Below are positions 1-13,778 of a stretch of DNA of 64,000 nt, one piece after another. The position numbers and the translations under genes are program-made. How positions within the stretch are numbered: position 1 is the stretch's first letter; each line of letters opens with the position of its first letter. The notes below the pieces were generated by a model. The model searched no databases. It was given only the letters and a program-made list of their open reading frames with translations, and was not told the DNA's origin. Source of the DNA: Eutreptiella sp. 'Long Island Sound 2002' (Eukaryota; Euglenozoa; Euglenophyceae; Eutreptiales; Eutreptiaceae); the NCBI GenBank assembly GCA_964036045.1, contig OZ038398.1, positions 22,596,486 to 22,660,485 on the forward strand, read 5' to 3'.

Positions 1-1660
1 CCGGAACATGTTCCGGAAGGACCGGAACATGTTCCGGAAGAACCGGAACATGTTCCGGAAGGACCGGAACATGTTCCGGAAGCACCGGAACATGTTCCGG
101 AAGCACCGGAACATGTTCCGGAAGGACCGGAACATGTTCGGGAAGCGCCGGAACATGTTCCCGAAGGACCGGAACGTGTTCCGGAAGGACCGGCACATGT
201 TCCGGAAGCGCCGGCACATGTTCCGGAAGCGCCGGCACATGTTCCGGAAGCGCCGGAACATCTACCGGAAGGACCGGAACATGTTCCAGAAGGACCGGAA
301 CGTGTTCCGGAAGGACCGGCACATGTTCCGGAAGGACCGGCACATGTTCCGGAAGGACCGGCACATGTTCCGGAAGCGCCGGAACATGTTCCGGAAGCAC
401 CGGAACATGTTCCGGAAGGACGGGAACATGTTCCGGAAGCGCCGGAACATGTTCTGGAAGCGCCGGAACATTTTCCGGAGGCACCGGAACATGTTCCGGA
501 GGCACCGGAACATGTTCCGGAAGCACCGGAACATGTTCCGGAAGCACCGGAACATGTTCCGGAAGCACCGGAACATGTTCCGGAGGCGCCGGAACATGTT
601 CCGGAAGCGCCGGAACATTTTCTGGAGGCACCGGAACATGTTCCGGAGGCACCGGAACATGTTCCGGAAGCACCGGAACATGTTCCGGAAGGACCGGAAC
701 ATGTTCCGGAAGCACCGGAACATGTTCCGGAAGGACCGGAACATGTTCCGGAAGGACCGGAACATGTTCCGGAAGGACCGGAACATGTTCCAGAAGCACC
801 GGAACATGTTCCGGAAGCACCGGAACATGTTCCGGAAGCACCGGAACATGTTCCGGAAGCACCGGAACATGTTCCGGAAACACCGGAACATGTTCCGGAA
901 GCACAAGCACCGAAACATGTTCCGGAAGCACCGGAACATGTTCCGGAAGCGCCGGAACATGTTCCGGAAGGACCGGAACATGTTCTGGAAGCGCCGGAAC
1001 ATGTTCTGGAAGGACCCGAACATGTTCCGGAAGGACCGCAACATGTTCCGGAAGGACCGGAACATGTTCCGGAAGCGCCGAAACATGTTCCGGAAGCACC
1101 GGAACATGTTCCGGAAGGACCAGAACATGTTCCGGAAGCGCCGGAACATGTTCCGGAAGGACTGGAACATGTTCCGGAGGCGCCGGAACATGTTCCGGAA
1201 GCGCCGGAACATGTTCCGGAAGGACCGGAACATGTTCCGGAAGGACCGGAACATGTTCCGGAAGCGCCGGAACATGTTCCGGAAGGACCGGAACATGTTC
1301 CGGAAGCACCGGAACATGTTCAGGAAGCACCGGAACATGTTCCGGAAGGACCGGAACATGTTCCGGAAGGACCGGAACATGTTCCGGAAGCGCCGGAACA
1401 TGTTCCGGAAGCACCGGAACATGTTCCGGAAGCACCGGAACATGTTCCGGAAGCACCGAAACATGTTCCGGAAGGACCGGAACATGTTCCGGAAGCGCCC
1501 GAACATGTTCCGGAAGGACCGGAACATGTTCCGGAAGGACCGGAACATGTTTCCGGAAGCGCCGGAACATGTTCCGGAAGGACCGGAACATGTTCCGGAA
1601 GCACCGGAACATTATCCGGAAGGACCGGAACATGTTCCGGAAGCACCGGAACATGTTCCG

Positions 1661-3800
1661 GAAGCCCCGGAACATGTTCCGGATGCACCGAAACATGTTC
1701 CGGAAGCACCGGAACATGTTCCGGAAGAACCGGAACATGTTCCAGAAGGACCGGAACATGTTCTGGAAGCGCCGGAACATGATCCGGAAGGACCGGAACA
1801 TGTTCCGGAAGGACCGGAACATGTTCCGGAAGCCCCGGAACATCTTCCGGTAGCCCCGGAACATGTTCCGGAGGCCCCGGAACATGTTCCGGAGGCACCG
1901 GAACATTTTCCGGAAGCGCCGGAACATGTTCCGGAAGGACCGGAACATGTTCCGGAAGGACCGGGACATGTTCTGGAAGCACCGGAACATGTTCCGGAAG
2001 GACCGGAACATGTTCCGGAAGCGCCGGAACATGTTCCGGAGGCACCGGAACATGTTCCGGAGGCACCGGAACATGTTCCGGAGGCACCGGAACATGTTCC
2101 GGAGGCACCGGAACATATTCCGGAAGCGCCGGAACATGTTCCGGAAGCGCCGAAACATGTTCCGGAAGGACCGGAACATGTTCTGGAAGCACCGGAACAT
2201 GTTCCGGAAGGACCAGAACATGTTCCGGAAGGACCGGAACGTGTTTCGGAAGGACCGGAACGTGTTCCGGAAGGACCGGCACATGTTCCGGAAGCACCGG
2301 CACATGTTCCGGAAGGACCGGAACATGTTCCGGAAGGACCGGAACATGTTCCGGAAGCACCGGAACGTGTTCCAGAAGGACCGGAACATGTTCCGGAAGC
2401 GCCGGAACATGTTCCAGAAGCGCCGGAACATGTTCCGGAAGGACCGGAACATGTTCCGGAAGGACCGGAACATGTTCCGGAAGGACCGGCACATGTTCTG
2501 GAAGGACGGGCACATGTTCCGGAAGGACCGGCACATGTTCCGGAAGCGCCGCCACATGTTCCGGAAGCGCCCGAACATGTTCCGGAAGGACCGGAACATG
2601 TTCCGGAAGGACCGGAACATGTTTCCGGAAGCGCCGGAACATGTTCCGGAAGGACCGGAACATGTTCCGGGAGCACCGGAACATGTTCCGGAAGGACCGG
2701 AACATGTTCCGGAAGCACCGGAACATGTTCCGGAAGCGCCGGAACATGTTCCGGAAGCACCGGAACATGTTCCAAAGGCACCGGAACATGTTCCGGAAGG
2801 ATCGGAACATGTTCCGATGCTTCCGGAACATATTCCGAAAGCACCGGAACATGTTCCGGAAGCCCCGGAACATCTTCCGGTAGCCCCGGAACATGTTCCG
2901 GAAGCCCCGGAACATGTTCCGGATGCACCGAAACATGTTCCGGAAGCACCGGAACATGTTCCGGAAGAACCGGAACATGTTCCAGAAGGACCGGAACATG
3001 TTCTGGAAGCGCCGGAACATGATCCGGAAGGACCGGAACATGTTCCGGAAGGACCGGAACATGTTCCGGAAGCCCCGGAACATCTTCCGGTAGCCCCGGA
3101 ACATGTTCCGGAGGCCCCGGAACATGTTCCGGAGGCACCGGAACATATTCCGGAAGCGCCGGAACATGTTCCGGAAGGACCGGAACATGTTCCGGAAGGA
3201 CCGGAACATGTTCTGGAAGCACCGGAACATGTTCCGGAAGGACCGGAACATGTTCCGGAAGCGCCGGAACATGTTCCGGAGGCACCGGAACATGTTCCGG
3301 AGGCACCGGAACATGTTCCGGAGGCACCGGAACATGTTCCGGAGGCACCGGAACATATTCCGGAAGCGCCGGAACATGTTCCGGAAGGACCGGAACATGT
3401 TCCGGAAGGACCGGAACATGTTCTGGAAGCACCGGAACATGTTCCGGAAGGACCAGAACATGTTCCGGAAGGACCGGAACGTGTTTCGGAAGGACCGGAA
3501 CGTGTTCCGGAAGGACCGGCACATGTTCCGGAAGCACCGGCACATGTTCCGGAAGGACCGGAACATGTTCCGGAAGGACCGGAACATGTTCCGGAAGCAC
3601 CGGAACGTGTTCCAGAAGGACCGGAACATGTTCCGGAAGCGCCGGAACATGTTCCAGAAGCGCCGGAACATGTTCCGGAAGGACCGGAACATGTTCCGGA
3701 AGGACCGGAACATGTTCCGGAAGGACCGGCACATGTTCCGGAAGGACGGGCACATGTTCCGGAAGGACCGGCACATGTTCCGGAAGCGCCGCCACATGTT
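1661..3800. repeat. Higher-order repeat, 1,240-bp offset
   Basis: A block from about 1661 to 2560 recurs at about 2901 to 3800, shifted by exactly 1,240 bp. Diagnostic variants line up: GGATGCACCGAAACATG at 1681 and 2921, and the GCCACATG variant core at 2551 and 3791. GGATGCACCG appears a third time at 5653. The offset is 59 monomers plus one base, so the copies are slightly out of monomer phase. The left and right ends of the two copies differ, consistent with unequal exchange. Confidence 0.85.
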
Positions 3801-6800
3801 CCGGAAGGACCGGAACATGTTCCGGAAGCGCCAGAACATGTTCCGGAAGAACATGTTCCGGAAGCACCGGAACATGTTCCGGAAGCACCGGAACATCTTC
3901 CGGAAGCGTCGGAACATGTTCCCGGAAGGACCGGAACATGTTCCCGGAAGGACCGGAACATGTTCCCGGAAGCGCCGGAACATGTTCCCGGAAGCGCCGG
4001 AACATGTTCCGGAAGCGCCGGAACATGTTCCGGAAGCACCGGAACATGTTCCGGAAGCACCGGAACATGTTCCGGAAGGACGGGAACATGTTCCGCAAGC
4101 GCCGGAACATGTTCCGGAAGCACCGGAACATGTTCCGGAAGGACCGGAACATGTTCCGGAAGCGCCGGAACATTTTCCGGAGGCACCGGAACATGTTCCG
4201 GAGGCACCGGAACATGTTCCGGAAGCGCCGGAACATGTTCCGGAAGCGCCGGAACATGTTCCGAAAGCCCCGGAACATGTTCCGGAAGCCCCGGAACATG
4301 TTCCGGAAGCCCCGGAACATGTTCCGGAAGCGCCGGAATTTGTTCCGATGCTTCCGGAACATGTTCCGAAAGCACCGGAACATGTTCCGGAAGCACCGGA
4401 ACATCTTCCGGAAGCGTCGGAACATGTTCCGGAAGCACCGGAACGTGTTCCCAGACGCGCCGGAACATGTTCCCGGAAGCGCCGGAACATGTTCCGGAAG
4501 GACCGGAACATGTTCCGGAAGCACCGGAACATGTTCCGGAAGGACCGGAACATGTTCCGGAAGAACCGGAACATGTTCCGGAAGCGCCGGAACATGTTCC
4601 GGAAGCACCGGAACATGTTCCGGAAGCGCCGGAACATATTCCGGAAGGACCGGAACATGTTCCGGAAGGACCAGAGCATGTTTCGGAAGGACCAGAGCAT
4701 GTTCCGGAAGGACCGGAACATGTTCCGGAAGCGCCAGAGCATGTTTCGGAAGGACCAGAGCATGTTCCGGAAGGACCGGAACATGTTCCGGAAGCGCCGG
4801 AACATGTTCTGGAAGGACCCGAACATGTTCCGGAAGGACCGCAACATGTTCCGGAAGGACCGGAACATGTTCCGGAAGCGCCGGAACATGTTCCGGAAGG
4901 ACCGGAACATGTTCCGGAAGCGCCGAAACATGTTCCGGAAGCACCGGAACATGTTCCGGAAGGACCAGAACATGTTCCGGAAGCGCCGGAACATGTTCCG
5001 GAAGGACCGGAACATGTTCCGGAGGCGCCGGAACATGTTCCGGAAGCGCCAGAACATGTTCCGGAAGGACCGGAACATGTTCCGGAAGGACCGGAACATG
5101 TTCCGGAAGCGCCGGAACATGTTCCGGAAGGACCGGAACATGTTCCGGAAGCACCGGAACATGTTCAGGAAGCACCGGAACATGTTCCGGAAGGACCGGA
5201 ACATGTTCCGGAAGGACCGGAACATGTTCCGGAAGCGCCGAAACATGTTCCGGAAGCACCGGAACATGTTCCGGAAGCACCGGAACATGTTCCGGAAGGA
5301 CCGGAACATGTTCCGGAAGGACCGGAACATGTTCCGGAAGCGCCCGAACATGTTCCGGAAGGACCGGAACATGTTCCGGAAGGACCGGAACATGTTTCCG
5401 GAAGCGCCGGAACATGCTCCGGAAGGACCGGAACATGTTCCGGAAGCACCGTAACATGTTCCGGAAGGACCGGAACATGTTCCGGAAGCACCGGAACATG
5501 TTCCGGAAGGCACCGGAACATGTTCCGGAAGGATCGGAACATGTTCCGATGCTTCCGGAACATATTCCGAAAGCACCGGAACATGTTCCGGAAGCCCCGG
5601 AACATCTTCCGGTAGCCCCGGAACATGTTCCGGAAGCCCCGGAACATGTTCCGGATGCACCGAAACATGTTCCGGAAGCACCGGAACATGTTCCGGAAGA
5701 ACCGGAACATGTTCCGGAAGGACCGGAACATGTTCTGGAAGCGCTGGAACATGTTCCGGAAGGACCGGAACATGTTCCGGAAGCGCCGGAACATGTTCCG
5801 GAGGCACCGGGACATGTTCCGGAGGCACCGGAACATGTTCCGGAGGCACCGGAACATGTTCCGGAGGCACCGGAACATGTTCCGGAGGCAACGGAACATA
5901 TTCCGGAAGCGCCGGAACATGTTCCGGAAGGACCGGAACATGTTCCGGAAGGACCGGAACATGTTCCGGAAGCACCGGAACATGTTCCGGAAGCGCCGGA
6001 ACATGTTCCGGAAGCGCCGGAACATGTTCCGGGGGCACCGGGACATGTTCCGGAGGCACCGGAACATGTTCCGGAGGCACCGGAACATGTTCCGGAGGCA
6101 ACGGAACATATTCCGGAAGCGCCGGAACATGTTCCGGAAGGACCGGAACATGTTCCGGAAGGACCGGAACATGTTCCGGAAGCACCGGAACATGTTCCGG
6201 AAGCGCGGGAACATGTTCCGGAAGGACCAGAACATGTTCCGGAAGGACCGGAACGTGTTCCGGAAGGACCGGAACGTGTTCCGGAAGGACCGGCACATGT
6301 TCCGGAAGCACCGGCACATGTTCCGGAAGGACCGGAACATGTTCCGGAAGGACCGGAACATGTTCCGGAAGCACCGGAACATGTTCCAGAAGGACCGGAA
6401 CATGTTCCGGAAGGACCGGAACATGTTCCGGAAGCGCCGGAACATGTTCCAGAAGCGCCGGAACATGTTCCGGAAGGACCGGAACATGTTCCGGAAGCAC
6501 CGGAACATGTTCCGGAAGGACCGGCACATGTTCCGGAAGGACGGGCACATGTTCCGGAAGGACCGGCACATGTTCCGGAAGCGCCGGCACATGTTCCGGA
6601 AGGACCGGAACATGTTCCGGAAGGACCGGAACATGTTCCGGAAGCGCCAGAACATGTTCCGGAAGAACATGTTCCGGAAGCGTCGGAACTTGTTCCGGAA
6701 GCGCCGAAACATGTTTCGGAAGCGCCGGAACATGTTCCGGAAGCACCGGAACATGTTCCGGAAGCACCGGAACATGTTCCGGAAGCACCGGAAATACTTC

Positions 6801-7680
6801 CGGAAGCGTCGGAACATGTTCCCGGAAGGACCGGAACATGTTCCCGGAAGCGCCGGAACATGTTCCCGGAAGCGCCGGAACATGTTCCGGAAGCGCCGGA
6901 ACATGTTCCGGAAGCGCCGGAACATGTTCCGGAAGCACCGGAACATGTTCCGGAAGCGCTGGAACATGTTCCGGAAGCACCGGAACATGTTCCGGAAGGA
7001 CCGGAACATGTTCCGGAAGCGCTGGAACATGTTCCGGAAGCGCCGGAACATGTTCCGGAAGGACCGGAACATGTTCCGGAAGGACCGGAACGTGTTCCGG
7101 AAGGACCGGCACATGTTCCGGAAGCGCCGGCACATGTTCCGGAAGCGCCGGAACATGTTCCGGAAGGACCGGAACATGTTCCGGAAGGACGGGAACGTGT
7201 TCCGGAAGGACCGGAACGTGTTCCGGAAGGACCGGCACATGTTCCGGAAGCGCCGGCACATGTTCCGGAAGGACCGGAACATGTTCCGGAAGCACCGGAA
7301 CATGTTCCGGAAGCACCGGAACATGTTCCAGAAGGACCGGAACATGTTCCGGAAGGACCGGCACATGTTCCGGAAGGACCGGCACATGTTCCGGAAGGAC
7401 GGGCACATGTTCCGGAAGGACGGGCACATGTTCCGGAAGGACCGGCACATGTTCCAGAAGCGCCGGCACATGTTCCGGAAGGACCGGAACATGTTCCGGA
7501 AGCGCCGGAACATGTTCCGGAAGCACCGGAACATGTTTCGGAAGCGCCGGAACATGTTTCGGAAGCGCCGGAACATGTTCCGAAAGCATCGGAACATGTT
7601 CCGGAAGCACCGGAACATGTTCCGGAAGCACCGGAACATCTTCCGGAAGCGTCGGAACATGTTCCGGAAGGACCGGAACA

Positions 7681-9430
7681 TGTTCCCGGAAGCGCCGGAA
7701 CATGTTCCCGGAAGCAGCGGCACATGTTCCGGAAGCACCGGAACATGTTCCGGAAGCACGGAAACATGTTCCGGAAGCACCGGAACATGTTCCAGAAGGA
7801 CCGGAACATGTTCCGGAAGAACCGGAACATGTTCCGGAAGGACCGGGACATGTTCCGGAAGGACCGGAACATGTTCCGGAAGGACCGGCACATGTTCCGG
7901 AAGCGCCGGCACATGTTCCGGAAGCGCCGGCACATGTTCCGGAAGCGCCGGAACATCTACCGGAAGGACCGGAACATGTTCCAGAAGGACCGGAACGTGT
8001 TCCGGAAGGACCGGCACATGTTCCGGAAGGACCGGCACATGTTCCGGAAGCGCCGGAACATGTTCCGGAAGCACCGGAACATGTTCCGGAAGGACGGGAA
8101 CATGTTCCGGAAGCGCCGGAACATGTTCCGGAAGCGCCGGAACATGTTCCGGTAGCGCCGGAACATTTTCCGGAGGCACCGGAACATGTTCCGGAGGCAC
8201 CGGAACATGTTCCGGAAGCACCGGAACATGTTCCGGAAGCGCCAGAACATGTTCCGGAAGAACATGTTCCGGAAGCGCCGGAACTTGTTCCGGAAGCGCC
8301 GGAACATGTTTCGGAAGCGCCGGAACATGTTCCGGAAGCACCGGAACATGTTCCGGAAGCACCGGAACATGTTCCGGAAGCACCGGAACATCTTCCGGAA
8401 GCACCGGAACATCTTCCGGAAGCGTCGGAACATGTTCCCGGAAGGACCGGAACATGTTCCCGGAAGCGCCGGAACATGTTCCCGGAAGCGCCGGAACATG
8501 TTCCGGAAGCGCCGGAACATGTTCCGGAAGCGCCGGAAGATGTTCCGGAAGGACCGGAACATGTTCCGGAAGCACCGGAACATGTTCCGGAAGCACCGGA
8601 ACATGTTCCGGAAGGACCGGAACATGTTCGGGAAGCGCTGGAACATGTTCCGGAAGCGCCGGAACATGTTCCGGAAGGACCGGAACATGTTCCGGAAGGA
8701 CCGGAACGTGTTCCGGAAGGACCGGCACATGTTCCGGAAGCGCCGGCACATGTTCCGGAAGCGCCGGAACATGTTCCGGAAGGACCGGAACATGTTCCGG
8801 AAGGACCGGAACGTGTTCCGGAAGGACCGGAACGTGTTCCGGAAGGACCGGCACATGTTCCGGAAGCGCCGGCACATGTTCCGGAAGGACCGGAACATGT
8901 TCCGGAAGGACCGGAACATGTTCCCGGAAGCGCCGGAACATGTTCCCGGAAGCACCGGCACATGTTCCGGAAGCACCGGAACATGTTCCGGAAGCACGGG
9001 AACATGTTCCGGAAGCACCGGAAAATGTTCCGGAAGGACCGGAACATGTTCCGGAAGAACCGGAACATGTTCCGGAAGGACCGGGACATGTTCCGGAAGG
9101 ACCGGAACATGTTCCGGAAGCACCGGAACATGTTCCGGAAGGACCGGAACATGTTCGGGAAGCGCCGGAACATGTTCCGGAAGGACCGGAACATCTACCG
9201 GAAGGACCGGAACATGTTCCAGAAGGACCGCAACATGTTCCGGAAGGACCGGCACATGTTCCGGAAGGACCGGCACATGTTCCGGAAGCACCGGCACATG
9301 TTCCGGAAGCGCCGGAACATGTTCCGGAAGCACCGGAACATGTTCCGGAAGCACCGGAACATGTTCCGGAAGGACGGGAACATGTTCCGGAAGCGCCGGA
9401 ACATGTTCCGGTAGCGCCGGAACATTTTCC
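7681..9430. repeat. Higher-order repeat, about 1,238-bp offset
   Basis: The rare core ATCTACCGG occurs at 7956 and 9194 (offset 1,238). A GGCACATG monomer next to a +C monomer recurs near 7711 and 8951 with the same shift. The monomer GGTAGCGCC, which puts a TAG stop in one frame, is at 8151 and 9410 (offset 1,259, one extra monomer). The ATCTACC variant also occurs once at 261, so the start of the window belongs to the same family. Confidence 0.8.
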
Positions 9431-11479
9431 GGAGGCACCGGAACATGTTCCGAAAGCCCCGGAACATGTTCCAGAAGCCCCGGAACATGTTCCGGAAGCC
9501 CCGGAACATGTTCCGGAAGCGCCGGAACATGTTCCGATGCTTCCGGAACATGTTCCGAAAGCACCGGAACATGTTCCGGAAGCACCGGAACATCTTCCGG
9601 AAGCGTCGGAACATGTTCCGGAAGCACCGGAACATGTTCCCAGACGCGCCGGAACATGTTCCCGGAAGCGCCGGAACATGTTCCGGAAGCACCGGAACAT
9701 GTTCCGGAAGGACCGGAACATGTTCCGGAAGAACCGGAACATGTTCCGGAAGCGCCGGAACATGTTCCGGAAGCACCGGAACATGTTCCGGAAGCGCCGG
9801 AACATGTTCCGGAAGGACCGGAACATGTTCCGGAAGGACCGGAACATGTTCCGGAAGCACCGGCACATCTTCCCGAAGCGTCGGAACATGTTCCGGAAGC
9901 ACCGGCACATCTTCCGGAAGCGTCGGAACATGTTCCGGAAGGACCGGAACATGTTCCCGGAAGCGCCGGAACATGTTCCGGAAGCGCCGGAACATGTTCC
10001 GGAAGGACCGGAACATGTTCCGGAAGCACCGGAACATGTTCCGGAAGAACCGGAACATGTTCCGGAAGAACCGGAACATGTTCCGGAAGCGCCGGAACAT
10101 GTTCCGGAAGCGTCGGAACATGTTCCGGAAGGACCGGAACATGTTCCGGAAGCACCGGAACATGTTCCGGAAGCGCCGGAACATGTTCCGGAAGGACCGG
10201 AACATGTTCCGGAAGCACCGGCACATCTTCTGGAAGCGTCGGAACATGTTCCGGAAGCACCGGCACATCTTCTGGAAGCGTCGGAACATGTTCCGGAAGC
10301 ACCGGAACATGTTCCGGAAGGACCTGAACATGTTCCGGAAGCACCGGAACATGTTCCGGAAGGACCGGACCATGTTCCGGAAGAACCGGAACATGTTCCG
10401 GAAGCGCCGGAACATGTTCCGGAAGCGCCGGAACATGTTCCGGAAGCGCCGGAACATGTTCCGGAAGGACCGGAACATGTTCCGGAAGGACCGGAACATG
10501 TTCCGGAAGGACCGGCACATGTTCCGGAAGCGCCGGCACATGTTCCGGAAGCGCCGGCACATGTTCCGGAAGGACCGGAACATGTTCCGGAAGCGCCGGA
10601 ACATGTTCCGGAAGCGCCGGAACATGTTCCAGAGGCACCGGAACATGTTCCGGATGGACCGGAACATGTTCCGGAAGGACCAGAACATGTTCCGGAAGCA
10701 CCGGAACATGTTCCGGAAGCACCGGAACATGTTCCGGAAGCGCCGGAACATGTTCCGGAAGAACCGGAACATGTTCCGGAAGGAGCGGAACATGTTCCGG
10801 AAGCGCCGGAACATGTTCCGGAAGGACCGGAACATGTTCCGGAAGGACCGGAACATGTTCCGGAAGGACCGGAACATGTTCCGGAGGCACCGGAACATGT
10901 TCCGGAGGCACCGGAACATGTTCCGGAAGCGCCGGAACATGTTCCGGAAGCGCCGGAACATGTTCCGGAAGCGCCGGAACATGTTCCGGAAGCCCCGGAA
11001 CATGTTCCGGAAGCCCCGGAACATGTTCCGGAAGCGCCGAAACATGTTCCGGAAGGACCGGAACATGTTCCGGAAGGACCGGAACATGTACCGGAAGGAC
11101 CGGAACATGTTCCGGAAGCGCCGGAACATGTTCCGGAAGGACCGGAACATGTTCCGGAAAGAGCGGAACATGTTCCGGAAGCGCCGGAACATGTTCCGGA
11201 AGCGCCGGAACATGTTCTGGAAGCACCGGAACATGTTCTGGAAGCACCGGAACATGTTCCGGAAGGGCCGGAACATGTTCCGGAGGCACCGGAACATGTT
11301 CCGGAAGGACCGGAACATGTTCCGGAAGCGCCGGAACATGTTCCGGAAGCACCGGAACATGTACCGGAAGCACCGGAACATGTTCCGGAAGCCCCGGAAC
11401 ATGTTCCGGAAGCGCCGGAACATGTTCCGGAAGGACCGGAACATGTTCCGGAAGGACCGGAACATGTTCCGGAAGCACC

Positions 11480-13450
11480 GGAACATGTTCCGGAAGCACC
11501 GGAACATCTTCCGGAAGCGCCGGAACATCTTCCGGAAGCGCCGGAACATCTTCCGGAAGCGCCGGAACATCTTCCGGAAGCGCCGGAACATCTTCCGGAA
11601 GCGCCGGAACATGTTCCGGAAGCACCGGAACATGTTCCGGAAGCACCGGAACATGTTCCCGGAAGCGCCGGAACATGTTCCCGGGAGCGCCGGAACATGT
11701 TCCCGGGAGCGCCGGAACATGTTCCGGAAGCGCCGGAACATGTTTCGGAAGCACCGGAACATGTTCCGGAAGGACCGGAACATGTTCCGGAAGGACCGGA
11801 ACATGTTCCGGAGGAACCGGAACATTTTCCGGTAGCGCCAGAACATGTTCCGGAAGGACCGGAACATGTTCCGGAAGCACCGGAACATGTTCCGGAAGCA
11901 CCGGAACATGTTCCGGAAGCACTGGAACATGTTCCGGAAGAACCGGAACATGTTCCGGAAGCGCCGGAACATGTTCCGGAAGCGCCGGAACATGTTCCGG
12001 AAGCACCAGAACATGTTCCGAAAGCGCCGGAACATGTTCCGGAAGCACTGGAACATGTTCCGGAAGAACGGAACATGTTCCGGAAGCGCCGGAACATGTT
12101 CCGGAAGCACTGGAACATGTTCCGGAAGAACCGGAACATGTTCCGGAAGCGCCGGAACATGTTCCGGAAGCACCGGAACATGTTCCGGAAGCGCCGGAAC
12201 ATGTTCCGGAAGAACCGGAACATGTTCCGGAAGGAACGGAACATGTTCCGGAGGCACCGGAACATGTTCCGGTTCTTCCGGAACATGTTCCGGAAGGACC
12301 GGAACATGTTCCGGAAGGACCGGAACATGTTCCGGAAGCGCCGGAACATGTTCCGGAATCGCCGGAACATGTTCCAGAGGCGCCGGAACATGTTCCGGAA
12401 GGACCGGAACATGTTCCGGAAGCACCGGAACATCTTCCGGAAGCGCCGGAACATCTTCCGGAAGCGCCGGAACATCTTCCGGAAGCGCCGGAACATCTTC
12501 CGGAAGCGCCGGAACATCTTCCGGAAGCGCCGGAACATGTTCCGGAAGCACCGGAACATGTTCCGGAAGCACCGGAACATGTTCCCGGAAGCGCCGGAAC
12601 ATGTTCCCGGGAGCGCCGGAACATGTTCCCGGGAGCGCCGGAACATGTTCCGGAAGCGCCGGAACATGTTTCGGAAGCACCGGAACATGTTCCGGAAGGA
12701 CCGGAACATGTTCCGGAAGGACCGGAACATGTTCCGGAGGAACCGGAACATTTTCCGGTAGCGCCAGAACATGTTCCGGAAGGACCGGAACATGTTCCGG
12801 AAGCACCGGAACATGTTCCGGAAGCACCGGAACATGTTCCGGAAGCACTGGAACATGTTCCGGAAGAACCGGAACATGTTCCGGAAGCGCCGGAACATGT
12901 TCCGGAAGCGCCGGAACATGTTCCGGAAGCACCAGAACATGTTCCGAAAGCGCCGGAACATGTTCCGGAAGCACTGGAACATGTTCCGGAAGAACGGAAC
13001 ATGTTCCGGAAGCGCCGGAACATGTTCCGGAAGCACTGGAACATGTTCCGGAAGAACCGGAACATGTTCCGGAAGCGCCGGAACATGTTCCGGAAGCACC
13101 GGAACATGTTCCGGAAGCGCCGGAACATGTTCCGGAAGAACCGGAACATGTTCCGGAAGGACCGGAACATGTTCCGGAGGCACCGGAACATGTTCCGGTT
13201 CTTCCGGAACATGTTCCGGAAGGACCGGAACATGTTCCGGAAGGACCGGAACATGTTCCGGAAGCGCCGGAACATGTTCCGGAATCGCCGGAACATGTTC
13301 CAGAGGCGCCGGAACATGTTCCGGAAGGACCGGAACATGTTCCGGAAGCACCGGAACATGTTCCGGAAGCACCGGAACATCTTCCGGAAGCGCCGGAACA
13401 TCTTCCGGAAGCGCCGGAACATCTTCCGGAAGCGCCGGAACATGTTCCGG
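11480..13450. repeat. Higher-order repeat, 926-bp offset, with CATCTTCC runs
   Basis: Segments near 11.48-12.4 kb and 12.41-13.4 kb repeat with an offset of 926 bp. Shared marks are the GGTAGCGCCAGAAC monomer at about 11831 and 12757, and a damaged linker AAGAACGG (one C missing) near 12064 and 12990. Runs of consecutive monomers with core CATCTTCC in place of CATGTTCC occur at about 11506-11600 (five) and 12430-12530 (about six), with a shorter run of three at about 13380-13440. Confidence 0.8.
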
Positions 13451-13778
13451 AAGCGCCGGAACATGTTCCGGAAGCACCGGAACATGTTCCGGAAGCGCCG
13501 GAACATGTTCCGGAATCCCCGGAACATGTTCCGGAATCCCCGGAACATGTTCCGGAGGCACCGGAACATGTTCCGGAAGGACCGGAACATGTTCCGGAAG
13601 CGCCGGATCATGTTCCGGAAGCGCCGGAACATGTTCCGGAAGCGTCAGAAAATGTTCCGGAAGCGCCGGAACATGTTCCGGAAGCGCCGGAACATGTTCC
13701 GGAAGCGCCGGATCATGTTCCGGAAGCACCGGAACATGTTCCGGAAGCGCCGGATCATGTTCCGGAAGGACCGGAACA